In this document: positions 44,705-56,600 of the stretch, one piece after another
Layout of the letters: each line of letters starts with the position of its first letter
Numbering within the stretch: the stretch's first letter is position 1
NCBI GenBank assembly: GCA_029851415.1
Contig: CM056743.1
Span: 30,516,405 to 30,580,404 of the forward strand
Source of the DNA: Eretmocerus hayati
Lineage: Eukaryota > Arthropoda > Insecta > Hymenoptera > Aphelinidae
DNA: 64,000 nucleotides
Direction of reading: 5' to 3'
Translations under genes and position numbers: made by a program
The notes under the pieces: model-generated
What the model was told of the DNA's origin: nothing
The model's input: the letters and a program-made list of their open reading frames with translations, nothing else
Database searches by the model: none

Positions 44705-44925
44705 TAACTGCGGTATCTTGATGCATGTTTTAGAGATTTGAGTCGATACATTGAGCCAAATTTAAATAATTCTATGCCTTTTCTTCGCGATCTACATATT
44801 GAGGTAATCTCACCACATCAAAGAAACGTCGAAGAGAGCATTGAGCAAGGCATAATGTGTTTCAAACATGGCACAAAGTCACGAGTCCAACTTTTTGAAT
44901 AATAGACTATTGAGTACGTCCATGT
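44705..44925. repeat. Repeat copy lacking the piggyBac-type insertion
   Basis: Matches the flanks of the TTAA element at 57938-58939: 'gcatgttttagag', 'cgatacattga', then AATTTAAAT at the insertion point (about 44759-44767), then 'cacatcaaagaaacgtc' and 'aataatagact'. It is the paralogous empty site for that element. The repeat family itself is not recognised. Confidence 0.65.
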
Positions 44926-45774
44926 CAAATTCAAACGGTTTCTGCAACTATTTTTTTTAAATTCCCATACTATTTTTTTTCAATGGGGGCATCAAAATGA
45001 GATATTCCCTATGGTTTGTAGCTCCAAAAATTTTTTTACCGAAAAATCAAAAATTGAGACTATCCCACCGTATTTTGCTCGCAACATTCGATTGCTTCGA
45101 CCGATTTGGATTTTCCAAAAAGCATTTGAAAGGTGACTTTGGAACCTATTGATTGATCAATAGCAAAATCTCCTTGAGTTGTTTTTCGGACATCTGGTAG
45201 ATAAAATACACAAAAATCACGGATTGGCTTATGACTTTTTTGACGTATATTTTGATTTTTATCAGTCCATTTTTTTTTCAACTTCTCCAGTGGCGAACTA
45301 CGTGTGTGAGAATTTTCAGTCATTAATTTTACTACTGGAGCCTCCTATAGAGCTCTTCTAGTGCGAAAAAATCTCTAAAACCGTTTTTACCTCATTCAAC
45401 CCCCTCCGAGGACTTCGCCACTTAGTCCATTGTGTTTGCGGGACTGTTTTACTTCAGGAATGACTGTTTTGAGTATTTTTCTTAATGTAACGGATGCTCA
45501 GGTTCGTAGAAAATCATTTCGAAAGCAAATTTTGATTCAATAATTAGCATCATCTGCGCATGCGTTGTTGTCTACGTCTTTGAAAGTATTCTCAATCGAT
45601 AGCTGGTCCAATTTTCTTCAAAAAATCTTCTTGCTGAAGTCAATTTGATACAGTAGAACCGGAGCTACAGCTGTTGAAATAAAAAGAAATGTCTCAGGTA
45701 TCAAATCCGTGAGTCTGGAGAAAGATCGTCGGTCTCGCTTGCCGGTTGAATTGTGTATTTCCGCTTCTACTCCA
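44926..45774. other. Gene-free stretch
   Basis: No supported gene. The minus frame 45060-45323 is Lys-rich without a domain. Poly-T tracts occur near 44950-44990 and 45030. Confidence 0.45.
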
Positions 45775-45780
45775 TCAAAT

Positions 45781-46028
45781 CGACTTCACCAAGGAGTCAT
45801 TTTAGAGGAAATCGAGTCAGCTACCGATTTGGATTGGTTTTGAAGCTCCAAAGTCATTTGCATGCACGGAGAATTCGATTTTAACGAATCATCGCCAGCC
45901 ATTCTTTCCGACTCTGATCAGATGATTGTGAAGTTTCTGCGCGTGCAAATGACTTTGGAGCTCCAAAACGAATCCAAATCGGTAGCTGACTCGATTTCCT
46001 GTAAAATGACCTCTTAGTGAAGTCGTCC
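45781..46028. repeat. Palindrome with ~95-bp arms
   Basis: Left arm about 45781-45872 ('cgacttcaccaaggagtca' to 'aaagtcatttgcatgcacg'), right arm about 45936-46028, pairing with few mismatches around a loop of about 60 bp. It abuts another palindrome at 46025-46305. Confidence 0.75.
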
Positions 46029-46305
46029 TAATATCCAAAGTAGCGCAAAGGTTTACTACAATGGTCATCGAGCAAACTGTACCTCATCAACAATGTGATT
46101 CGGATCTGGAGGAGAGGCCCCGTGCTCACAAAGTTGTCTCTGTTTTAATTTCAAATGAGAAATGAGAGGGACATAATTTATTCATAAATATGGCAACTTT
46201 GTGGGCACGGAGACTCTCCTCCAGATACCAATCACATTGTTGATGAAGTGCAGTTTGCTGGTTGAACTTTGGCAATGAACTCCTGCGCTACTTTGGATAG
46301 GAACG
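46025..46305. repeat. Palindrome with ~115-bp arms
   Basis: The left arm includes 'ccaaagtagcgca' and 'catcaacaatgtgattcg'. The right arm includes 'aatcacattgttgatga' and 'tgcgctactttgg'. The loop is about 46140-46190. Pairing is imperfect. With its neighbour it makes two back-to-back foldbacks. Confidence 0.7.
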
Positions 46306-46700
46306 CAGCAGCAATATGGTCACCCGCTGTGGTTCCCTCGCGTGCTGAATACATGAGGACAATATGGCATCACCCGGGTTTGTGCTTTCACCCTATTGCT
46401 ATTGGGATTGGCTCAGACTCCTTGGCTTTTGATTGCTTTACCTGATATTCATGTGACTATTAGCATAATATTCATTGTTCGTAGACTTCAGGCTATAAGA
46501 TACAGATGTATCACATGAAAATAGTAATACTATAACTTTCAGGATGTAGCGAGACTAAAACTGTAAAATTCTTATTCTGAATCGTAGTTCCTGCGTCGTG
46601 ATCATCCATCATTGGGCTAACCCTAATTGATCATATTAGTGGAGCAGGATCACATGTGCGTAGAGACAGCACTTCTAGTATTATGCTGCTGATGCCTTTA

Positions 46701-46930
46701 CACTGGTATTCATAGTCGTTATAACCCTAGAGTTAAGAATTAATCCGCGGGTTAGGCGCTGTAATCGGAGTGGAGAAAACAAAGACTTCAATTCTGCGAT
46801 GTTCTGCAGCACTGGGACAACGTGAGGTAAATAAGTAGTCTTTAGTTTATTCTTCTGCCACACCGATTACAGCGCCTAACCCGCGGATTAATTCTTAACT
46901 CTGGAGTTATAACGACTATGAATACCAGTG
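46701..46930. mobile_element. MITE with TTA flanks (PIF/Harbinger-like)
   Basis: The arms of about 72 bp begin CACTGGTATTCATAGTCG and end with the complement, with a near-perfect match (46701-46772 against 46859-46930). TTA flanks both sides (46698-46700 and 46931-46933). A 3-bp TTA duplication suits PIF/Harbinger-type MITEs. Each arm reads 'cgcctaacccgcgg' or its complement. Confidence 0.75.
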
Positions 46931-47100
46931 TTAATGATTGCTAAGTTGGTCTGATTTTTAGTATATTCATTAAAATCATGAGTACCACCCATACGCAGAT
47001 GTGCACCAGAAAATGCATTCTTTGCTCGTGTGTGAGGGCCATTCAGTTTGGCGGGTGACTGTATCTGAAGTGATATGAGGCCAACATATTGACCACGTAT

Positions 47101-47138
47101 ACGTAATGCAGTAAAGATATATCTTTACTGCATTACGT
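47101..47138. repeat. 38-bp perfect palindrome
   Basis: ACGTAATGCAGTAAAGATA is followed at once by its exact complement. There is no spacer and every base pairs over 19 bp. It lies about 100 bp upstream of the APMAP-like gene's first ATG, so it could be a control dyad or a cruciform; function unknown. Confidence 0.85.
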
Positions 47139-47233
47139 GAATCGCAAGATATCATGTCTTTGATACAAGGCGGAGTTTGAATTCTATTTCATTTGTTTCG
47201 AATAGATCCCAGATTTTGTGAGAGTAATTACTT

Positions 47234-50200
47234 ATGATTCGGATGCATACATTATTGAACAAAATGAAAGGAGTTCAGATTGGAGAAGGTCTAAAACTGG
47301 CACTATACGTTGGCTTTTTCCTCCTATTTGTGGCTTGTACACCGGGGCTCCCACCTCACGCAGAATATTCTCAGTACAGGTGTGGAACATATTTTCTGAT
47401 AGATAATCATGTTTTCTTGGAATCCTACTCGTCACTTTATGCAAGAAACAGTTTCAAATACTTGTGACAGCCTTGAGGGAAATATTCGAACGAGAAAAGC
47501 TTTTATCGAAAGTTGAGTACACAAACCTTATGAAAATGACTAAAGCTCAGCATCATTTCAGATCTTTCCCGACAACAAATTTGGACAGTTGCCCTGAAGG
47601 AAGAAAGGATGGCTTGAGTGATCCTGACATCATCTTCAAAGGCAAGATCAAAGGACCTAAATCATTCGCATCATATAATGGGAAACTATACACTGGGGTT
47701 CTTAATGGCTATGTCGTACGAATCGATGACGTCAGTTTGGTACCGGTCGTCAAATTCGGAACATCTTGTGGTAAGATTATTTATCGATACTTATAGAAGA
47801 CGACTATTAAACTCGTTCCGTAATAATATTACAAATACTAAATTTCATGATGTATGTATATTAGTGTGGGCCGAAAAATGACTTTTTTTTGAGAATCGAT
47901 ACGGGCTAGTGCGCAAAAGTTAGGTTTCTACATGTAGATGGGAAAAAAATTTTTCATTACTCTAACCTAAAAATGCCACCTTTAAATAGGATTTTAGGGT
48001 TCTTGTAATGAAAAAATATATCCGCACCTCGCTTGCAAGCCCATTTTGGGCACTGGAGGACATGTCTGTCTCGCTTCGCTCGACAGACAAACTGTCCTAG
48101 TGCCCGAGATGGGCTACCGCGCTCAGTACGGAAATATACTATTGCTGGACGCTGAGAAATGAGATTTTAGGTCCCAGCAAGAGCCATCAAGTTTTTATCA
48201 AAATCAATGCAGGTTTAAATGGGAATGTGCCTAATTCGGCACTTTTTTCTTCCTAACTTTGCTCGCATTTCTGGCGCATCCGAGCATTTTTCAACGTACT
48301 TTAGCTCATTTTAAAGCTTGTTCCGGATCCTACAAAATGAGCTGAAGTACGTCTAATTTCAAGTGACCAGACCCAACCTATCTTAATTTTCCCAAATAGT
48401 GGTCATTATTAGAAATCCCAAAAATAGGGCGATTCTCCCTCCTAACTTTGCTTGTATTTCTCGCGCATCTGAACATTCTTCAACGAGGTTCAATCCATTG
48501 TTATGCTTGGTCACAAAACTTACAAAATGAGCTAAAGTACGTCCAATTTCGACTAACCCGAGCCAATCTATCTCAATTTTTCCATTTTGAGTTTTAAAAG
48601 AAGTGAGGTGGGGGGGGGGGGGGTTAGTAGCTTATTTTTGGATTTTCAAACTAATCTCTTTTTGGAGAAATTGAGATAGGCTCGAATTTATAGTCGTAAT
48701 CCGGAGTCCGGATAAGCTAATCCGAGGCGCCACAATCGCCATTTCTAATAGATTCGTGAGCTCGCCGCACCGATGGTAGTGCCTCGGATTAGCTTATCCA
48801 CGGTCCGGATTACGACTATAAATTCGAGCCATAGATTGGCTCGGTTTAGTCGGAATTGGACGTACTTTAGCTGTAAGTCTTGTGACCAAGCATAACAATG
48901 GATTGAACCTCGTTGAAGAATGTTCAGATGCGCGAGAAATACAAGCAAAGTTAGAAGGGAGAATCGCCCTATTTTTGGGATTTCTAATAATGACCACTGT
49001 TTGGAAAAATTAAGATAGGTTGGGTCTGGTCACTTGAAATCAGACGTACTTTAGCTCAATCTTACTTTATCGATCGAGAGTGGAAAAAAATCCATTCTCG
49101 ATTGATGCCAAAAAATTCAGCAAAATTTGCTGACTTTAACTCGCAAAGACCGATAAAATTACATCTTCATAATTTGTACTTTAGCTCATTTTGTAGGATT
49201 CGGAACAACCTTTAAAATGAGCTAAAGTACGTTGAAAAATGCTCGGATAAACCAGAAATGCAAGCAAAGTTAGCAAGAACAAAGTGTCGAATGAGGCACA
49301 TTTCCATTTCAACCTGTGTTAATTTTGATAAAAGCTTGATGGCTCTTGTTGGGACCTAAAATCTCATTTCTCAACGTCCAGCAAAATCTTTTTCACATCT
49401 ACATGTAGAAATCTAACTTTTGCGCACTAGCCCGTATCGATTCTCGAAAAAAAGTGATTTTTCGGCCCACCCCAATGGATATGTACACACTTATGATTTG
49501 GAGCAGTACTAAATCCATTGTTCACTTGAACAGTCCAACATGGATGCTAAATTTGCGTCAATGTCAAAGATAAAATCCCCCGCGATTTCTCGCTAATTTA
49601 TTTCGATATTATCATTGTGTAGATCAGCGATGGGAAGATCCTAAATGTGGAAGGCCATTGGATATGAAATTTGATAAAGATGGAGCACTCTATGTTTGTG
49701 CGCGCATACAATGGAATATTCAAAGTCGACGTAGAAACAGGAGGGTATGAAAAAATCGTAGATAGCAGAGAAGTCATCCAAGGAAGTGCTTCTAAAATCT
49801 CGCATTCATTAGATCTTACGAGAGCGGTAACATTTATTGGACTCATTACAGCACAGTATTTGAGCTGATAGATTTGTTGTACACAAATTATGCAGATCCA
49901 TCAGGAAGGTTTGTATCGAGTTGATTTTTGAGGTACTCAGATTCTGAAGTGTAATGTACACTCTGACATCTTTAGTTGTTCGATATGAATAGTTCCGCGA
50001 AACAGGCTCACGGAAAAGTGTCATGTCTCAGATCTTTTCCTGAGCACTGCCATTTGATTGCATGGTACAAAATGTGAACTTTCCACCACCAATGGGGTCT
50101 GATGAAAATGTACCAGGAATGTCGTATTTTACTTTATCATCTCAATTTTTAGCAAAGAAGTTTGGCTTCTTTAAAACGCTTTTTCCTATGAGGAACACAT

Positions 50201-53200
50201 TCCTCGGATTCAATAAGAGCTACGGGAATGCGGTCAGCGGCATTTCAAAGATCTCAAAGAGACCTATCAGAATCAGTCTTGTAAAGTTGATTTTGAGGTC
50301 ATGGGCAGCTTCATCAGGCAAGAGAGAGAAAGACACAGAAAAATTGATATTTCGAAAACCGAATTCGTTACATTCTTGAAAATTTGAAATCTGATGTAAA
50401 ATGAAAATGTTGTACACTGAGAGAAATTTGGTAATAAATTTTATAAATTTGAAAATAATTTTTGTTGATTCTCTCAATAGTCATAGGACATCATGAAAAT
50501 CAATACTATTTATAAAGTCCGAAACAGAATTTGTTGCAAAATCTATAAAGTTCATTGATTCCGTTGTAAAAATTGCTGACGGACATAAACATTTTCTGCT
50601 CCTGCGCCGCTGCAACTTTTACTGAATCTCAAATAAAAATTGTTGATTTTCCTTGTATAACTTGATGAATCGCGCATCCGCTGGCTGTCAAATTTTGTCT
50701 GCTCCTGCATAATTGGTGGGTTCATTGCTGGCAGCCCCATGGTCGCGAATGAGCTGTAGCCTCATGTATTCCCAAAGGAAGCAACACCAGGCCATTGAAT
50801 ATGTTCATGGTCAAAATGCGCAAATATGTTCCTGGGTTTTAAAAAATTTGTTGATTTCCACGATGTCCAATGAGTACTGAGAGAATCAACAAAAATTATT
50901 TCCAAATTTGTAAAAGTTATTACCAAATTTCTCTCAGTGTGCTCTTTCAGGAAAGTACGGTCTCAAATTCCATTTTTGCTTTCTAAGGCCTACTTTTGTT
51001 AATTTCACAAATCTGTTTTTCAAGTGCTTAGATATCATCTAAATTCTGCACATCCGCAGAGATTCGGATTTCTTAAACCAACTCCATTGGGGAGCCAAGA
51101 AAATTTCCTTCAATTTTTGATGACAAAAACAGCTGATTTGCGAGTCAAAGGAATTTCCTTCAGAATGACTACTCGGCAAAGTTAATTCCATGCGTTTGAG
51201 CCAGAGTTACAGCATCCAAGAGACCACTCAATCTCGATAACTACTTACTGAAAGGTGGGTCGGAGGCACCGGACACAGCAGTAAGGAAAATTCGTGCCTA
51301 TCGTGCGCCCATAGCCTCCGTCTATTTGCCGCACTCAAGCTGAGGAGAGTTCATTTTTGAAACGTTGTACACTGTAAAAACTTGGTTGAATTTTCAACCA
51401 ACATATCACCCAGCTGGTTGAAATTTTCTTTCAAGTAGGTGGTTGAATTATTTCAAACGAGTGATTGAATTCCGAGTCACATCGATCGGAAATCCAGGTC
51501 AAAGAAAGTATCGATGGTAATCTTATCCGGAAGGGTGACCGCCAGTCCAGGTCTGCCACGCGTCGGTCGGGTGAATAATACTCCGACCTCCTTAATATGG
51601 GTATTAACATGGGATCCATGGGGTTGGTAAACAAAAGTCTCTGGACGACATTTTTGAGTCAGAAAAACAAATTTCGTCATTTCTTCTAATGAACAAATGG
51701 AAAAAAACATCAGCGGTGGCCCACAGTGGGAAAGACCGAATTTTGAGCCATTTGACTTTTGAGCTAAAAAATTTCGATCTTTCCCACTGTGGGCTCGCAC
51801 GGCCATATGCTCGGCCATATGGGCATATGGCCGTGCGAGCTTTTTCCGTTGGAAATCCAGATTAAGCAACGTTTTCGTGATTCATAATCCGGATTAGTGA
51901 CCGCTCAGCTGGAGCTGATGTCTAACCTAAGCAAGCCCATAATCCATATCCATCTGGTGGCCTCACTCGAGCGGTCACCTATCCGGAAAACGAATTGCAA
52001 AAACATTGCTTAACCTGAATCTTTTCCCAAAAAGGCTCGCGCGGCCGATGCTGATGCTTACATCTATTTATTTGTATTTATTTGTGAAAAAACATATTGA
52101 AACTTGTTTTTCTGACCTAAAAAGGCTATCTACTAATTCATACATGAGTCCCGTATTATACCCATAATAAAAAAGTGGGTGAGAATTTCTTACGCGAGCT
52201 CAGCGTAGCAGTCCCAGCCTAGCGGTCACCAACTTGGACGATGAATCGCAAAAACGTTGCTCAACCCGAATTTTCTCCCGAAAAGGCTCGAGTAGCTAGC
52301 CCTGGTGTCTACTTCTATTTGTTCATGAAAAAAACATGAAGAAACTTGTTTTTCTGACCCAAAAGTGTCGTCCGATCACCATCATAGACCAATCTCATGG
52401 GTTTCATATAATACCCATGATAAAACAACGGGTGAATTTTTTATGCGAGCTAAGCGTGGCAGCCCCAGCCAAGCGGTCACCAGTCGGAAATCACAAAAAC
52501 GTATCTTAACCTGAATTTTTTCCGAAAAGGCTCGCGTAGCCGACGCTGATGATTATTTCTACTTGTTGATGAAAAAACATGGAGAAATTCGTTTTCCTGG
52601 CCCAAAAATGTCGTCCGGGAACCATGCACAGTTTACTAGTGTCATGAATCCCGTATTATACTCATAATAAAAGAATCGGCGAATTTTTTAGACCAACTAA
52701 GCGTGGCAGCCCCAGCCGATCGGTCACCAACCCGGATAATGAATCGCCGAAACATTGCTTAACCTGGATTTCAAACCAAAAAAAGCTCGCGCGGCCACCG
52801 CTGATAATTCTTTCTATTCGTTTACAAGAAAACGTGAAAAAAGTTGGTTTTCTGAGCCACAAATGTTGCTCGGAGACCACCACAAGTATCCGTCCCACGG
52901 GCCGCGTCGAACATTCAACCCACTGGTTGAAGTATTCATTCAACCAGTTGGTTGGAGTTTCCTGGGAAAATTGTTTACAGTGTGGCTGTGAAATTGACGG
53001 CGCCAAGTGGTCATTCCGAAGTAAACGTCCTTGGTATTGCAATGGAATTGGTTTCAGATGTCCAAATAATTTGAAAAATAGGCCTTAAAAGGCAGAAAAA
53101 AAATTTGAAACCCCTTTTCCTAAGGAGCACAAAATTCCATATCAAATATCAAATTTTCAAGGATCTGAAAAATAGGAGTTTTGAGAAATTAATTCTTCTG

Positions 53201-54186
53201 TATTTTTCACTTTTTAGTCCGATGAAACAGTCCATAACCTCAAAATTTACTCTACGACGCCGATTTGGATATAGATTATTTTGATGCTTTTGAATGTCAC
53301 AAACCGCATCTCCGTATCCTCGTCCGTATCTCTGATCAGATTCGAGTAATAGGCATTTTATTGAAAAAAAGTCCAAATTTCTTTCATCAAGTTAATTCAC
53401 TAGGATAGAGTAAAATACGTTCGAGGTACCTTGGACATTTGGACGGGACCCCTTCAGTGAAGGAACTTTAACTTTAGAACCATAGAATTGAGTAGAAGTG
53501 CTAAGGAACAAATCGGACACATGCATGACACTGTTCCGCGGGACCCTTTCCCGCGGAACTTATACTCATACACTGAGATGGAAATGGGGGTTTCATTCCA
53601 GAATTTGTATGCTTTCTTCAGATTTATGCTGTACAACGCTACTTCAGGAGATAATCAAGTCCTAATTCGTGGAATTGCAGCTAACGGAGTAGCTCTAAGC
53701 GAGGATGGAGAATCTGCCCTCATTGCGGATACCCTATCTTCTCGCATCCTGAAGTATACAATCAAAGGAACAAAAGCTGGTTCTCACGAAGACTTCGCGA
53801 TTGATCTCCCTGGACAACCTTTGAATATTCTTCCGGATGGTCGTGGGAGATATTTAGTCACCTTAATGAGGCTTCCAAGGATCGTGTCCATGGCATGGTA
53901 CTCACCATGTTTGAGACGAATGTTTTCCCGACTTGTTTATTTAGCAGAGACGCCACTTCGGTGGTTGGATTCGAATTTTTTTATTAGCTATCTTCGAAGA
54001 CTACTTCATTTCGTTCGGAATTTTGAGGGGATTTCGCGGCACATGCCGAAAATCGCTGTTGTTTTGACGATCGACAGAGAAGGAAAAATCATTGATACAG
54101 TATGCAATTTCGACTTGGGATCTCCTTTTGCAGACTATCTGTCTCGAGTGCTAATGAAGCAGGCATTTCCACAGCTTGCAGATTAG
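47234..54186 (+). CDS. APMAP/hemomucin-like (strictosidine-synthase fold) protein, exon 3 indels
   Basis: Four exons, 47234-47379, 47562-47770, 49623-49908 and 53622-54186, join with matching phases to 402 codons including the stop, close to the usual length of adipocyte plasma membrane-associated protein homologues (about 415 aa). The N-terminus is a type II membrane anchor (LKLALYVGFFLLFVA). Family matches: FKGKIKGPKSFASYNGKLYT, KCGRPLDMKFDKDGALYV, IYWTHYST, ADPSGR, ANGVALSEDGESALIADTL, LPGQPLNILPDG and the ending LMKQAFPQLAD. Family members are six-bladed beta-propellers; hemomucin is a haemocyte and gut surface mucin in flies. Exon 3 has an extra base near 49700 and a missing base near 49821, so about 40 codons lie in another frame and naive reading meets a TGA near 49750. 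About 15-20 residues before the last propeller strand are also missing. Either a decaying copy or an assembly with indels. ATG 47264 is an alternative start. Confidence 0.75.
47866..49470. mobile_element. Foldback element in APMAP-like intron 2
   Basis: Ends GTGGGCCGAAAAATGACTTT and its near-complement. The arms of about 700 bp pair across a centre near 48720. They contain the hairpin sequence 'acgtactttagctcatttt' several times (about 48295, 48345, 48535, 48860, 49045, 49185, 49220). A poly-G run lies at about 48609-48625. The left arm is interrupted by a MITE (47955-48143) that the right arm lacks. Confidence 0.75.
47955..48143. mobile_element. MITE copy 2, nested in the foldback
   Basis: Inverted relative to the 43.4-kb copy: starts 'attactctaacctaaaaatg' and ends 'cagtacggaaatatactat'. 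The uninterrupted right arm (49380-49405: 'cgtccagcaaaatctttttc') shows the empty site, so it inserted after the foldback formed. It has an extra CG-rich hairpin ('gtctgtctcg...cgacagac') not present in copy 1. Confidence 0.75.
50415..50939. mobile_element. MITE with CACTGAGAG termini
   Basis: The left end CACTGAGAGAAATTTGGTAA and the right end, its complement, extend with few mismatches for about 65 bp, including 'aattttTgttgattctctca'-like sequence. 525 bp, no coding capacity. It lies in intron 3 of the APMAP-like gene. No clear target duplication. Confidence 0.7.
51370..52982. mobile_element. TIR element with CACTGTAAA ends and inner tandem array
   Basis: Starts CACTGTAAAAACTTGGTTGA and ends TTTACAGTG. 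Next to each end lie repeated TTCAACC/GGTTGAA blocks. The interior holds about four ~250-bp tandem units and an inverted partial copy (see 51480-52890). The frames on both strands come from the repeat units. It lies in intron 3 of the APMAP-like gene. Confidence 0.65.
51480..52890. repeat. ~250-bp tandem units with inverted copy
   Basis: A marker 'gcaaaaacgttgctcaacc' recurs with changes near 51997, 52246, 52492 and 52744, that is every 246-252 bp. Each unit includes 'aaaaggctcg', 'cttgtttttctgac', a 'gtcgtccg' box and 'agcgtggcagccccagcc'. The segment about 51500-51890 carries the same blocks in the opposite orientation. Two nested hairpins lie at 51719-51795 ('gcccacagtgggaaaga' with its complement) and 51795-51840. 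Confidence 0.7.
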
Positions 54187-54429
54187 CTTGAAGCTTCATC
54201 GATCCAGATCAAGGAATACTACATTACTGATGCAGGAAATTTCACTGAGATGTAAAATCTCGGAACTCTGGAAGCATTTGAGGCCTGGAAACTTCAGTGC
54301 CCTACCAAACAAAAATATAAACGTATTACATATTTTTCATGATAAATAAGCGAAGAAGTTATGTAATATCCGAAAAATTCCAACAATCTTGAATCAACAA
54401 TGATGTTATGGTTTTATTCAGTCACGAAT
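54187..54429. other. APMAP-like 3' flank
   Basis: Follows the stop codon at 54184-54186. AT-rich, with 'gataaataag' near 54340 as the only weak polyadenylation-like motif. Nothing else seen. Confidence 0.4.
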
Positions 54430-56600
54430 TGATCCTTGAATGCCTAGGTTCCATAGTTTGGCTAACAAACGTTTATGGTCTACGGTGTCAAACGCTTTAG
54501 AAGAGTCAGTATATATAGCATCCACTTGTAGATTTTCATTCAGGGTTTTAGATATGAAACGTTCAAAAATAATGAGATTGGAAATTGTAGATTTTCTCTT
54601 AGTAAAGCCACGCTGTTCTCTGATGAGTTGAGAGGATAAAGTCGGTTAGATAAGTTGTTACAATGGAATCAAAGAGTTTAGAAATATATCCAATATTGGA
54701 TATTGGTCTATAATTCTGAATGTCACTCTTGTTCCCGCTCTTGAATGTAGGTTTAATAGTAGACTTTTTCCACAGTTTCGGAAAATTGCCAGTAGCTCAA
54801 CAACTGTTAGAAATTGAGAGCAATAGCTATTCTAAATGGGCTACACACTTCTTCAAGAAAAATGGTGGAAATATATATTGATTTGAATCCATACTATCGT
54901 TGATTTTGTTAACCTCTGACATGAATTAAAATAATGATGTTATATTTCTTGGCCACTGTGAACAGCAAGTCTGCTGTTTCTAAATGACGCAGGTTGATAT
55001 TGGAGTAATCCAGTTCGACCTACGCACCTTCAAAGCTCTTCGAGATCTCAAAGTTGCATTTTCAGGGGAAGATCCGGATCTGTCGAGGAAAGGCGAAACG
55101 CACCAACATCAAGCGTAGATTCAAAAAATTTTTTCGAATGTTCATATCTCATCTAGTTTCTTTAATAATTTCCATCAAAATCCTTCAAAATGCAATTTTG
55201 AGATCTCGAAGAGCTTTGAAGGTGCATAGGTTGAACTGGATTACTCCAATATCAACCTACGTCATTTAGAAACAGGAGACTTGCTGTTCAATTAGCGTTC
55301 CAGTGGCCAAGAAATATAACATCATTGTTTGAAATTCCGGGCGCAAGAAAGTAGCGATCGTTCATATCGATCGATTACCATATTAATTCTAATCTCTGAT
55401 ATGGATTTTTCTGATGAAATCTCGATATTGGATAAGATATCTTCAGGATGTGAAAGCCCTATATCAGGTAAATTTATTCTCGTATAAACAGATCCGGGAA
55501 ATTCGGCAAACAAATTCGCAAAGTCTGTATCAGTATTTGAGATATTACCATTAAGATTGAATTCTGATGGAAGGCCATTAGAAGTGGTCTTTTTGTGAAA
55601 GTATTGCCAAAATTTCCTAGAATTTCTACAAAGTCAGATTCAAGTTTGGAAATGTAGAGCTTATATTTCACTCTCGAAAGTCGAATGCATTCTGCACGTG
55701 ATCTCTTGAAAGTGATGTAATCTCCCATGCAATGAGATAACTTCCGTTGGACGTGTGCCCTCTTCTTTTCAAATACTTCATCTTTCAATTTCTGATCATA
55801 CCCTTCTGGAGAGCTATGATTTTTCACTCTTATAATAGGAACAAATTCATCAATAATACGTTTAACAATAAGATGAACACGGTTAACATCGAGTCACTGC
55901 CACAGCCGCTGAACTCAGTAAACCAATCAATCTTCTGGAGTTTCTTATTTATACTGTCGTAGTCAGCCTTATTGTAGTTCCGTCGATAGACGGAGTCTTC
56001 TTGCTTGACATCTCATGAGCTGGTAACATTCCATAGTGAGGGAGTGTGGTGAGAGTCAGGCTTTAAAAGCCACTCATGGAACTCGACTTCTTCGGTGGTA
56101 TTGTGGTGAGCAAATTGAAGATCCAGAGTATACGTCTTGAGTGAATGATTCTGCAATAGCTGAGAAATATTCAGTGCGGCTAACTGAGTATTATGATTGC
56201 ACAGGTTGAGCTAAGAGACGTAGTTTTCTGATTGATAACAATTTGAAATGGGTCCTGTTGCCAAGTCACATGGGGTAGATTGAAGTCCCCACAACTATTC
56301 ATTGATGTTCACTGTTACCAGTTGATACACCATCAATGTCCTTAGAAAAATTCTGGAAATGATCAACTGGTGATGGAGATTTAAAATAAGTTGCAATGAG
56401 TATAAATCTGGTGGGTCCAAAGATCTCAACAGGCATATGGGCGTTTCTCTGGAACTTTTACACCTCTTGGAATACAGCTATGGATGATGATATAAGGGAA
56501 CAATCAAATCCATCGGCCCCAATCGAAGTGAAAATATCATCATCCAAGTCTCAAATTGATATATCTTTGGCCTCTGTATGATCAGAAGAAGTTGATTCAT
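54430..56600 (-). pseudogene. Decayed LINE (non-LTR retrotransposon) ORF2 remnant
   Basis: Read on the minus strand from right to left. An endonuclease remnant near 56290-56100 has GDFNLPHVTWQQDP and LDLQFAHHNTTE. A linker near 55830-55480 contains KSRAECIRLSRVKYK-type charged helices. Reverse transcriptase blocks follow: NYRPISNIGYISKLFDSI near 54720-54660 and DAIYTDSSKAFDTVDHKRLL near 54530-54460. Frameshifts and stops break it throughout. The sequence stops just after the KAFDTVDH block, so the catalytic YxDD part and the 3' end are missing. A foldback (54934-55327) splits the linker. Domain order suits a CR1/Jockey-like element; the clade is not certain. Confidence 0.8.
54934..55327. mobile_element. 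Foldback element inserted in the LINE
   Basis: Arms about 54934-55060 and 55187-55327, ends ATGATGTTATATTTCTTGGC and its complement. The arms include 'aatccagttcgacctacgc' and 'gctcttcgagatctc' with their complements. It has no coding capacity. LINE coding resumes on both sides, so the foldback is the younger element. Confidence 0.75.

Noticed and set aside
51477..51869. Minus-strand 130-aa frame
   Set aside because: It lies inside inverted repeat units and nested hairpins; similar frames recur in the other units, so it is a by-product of the repeat.
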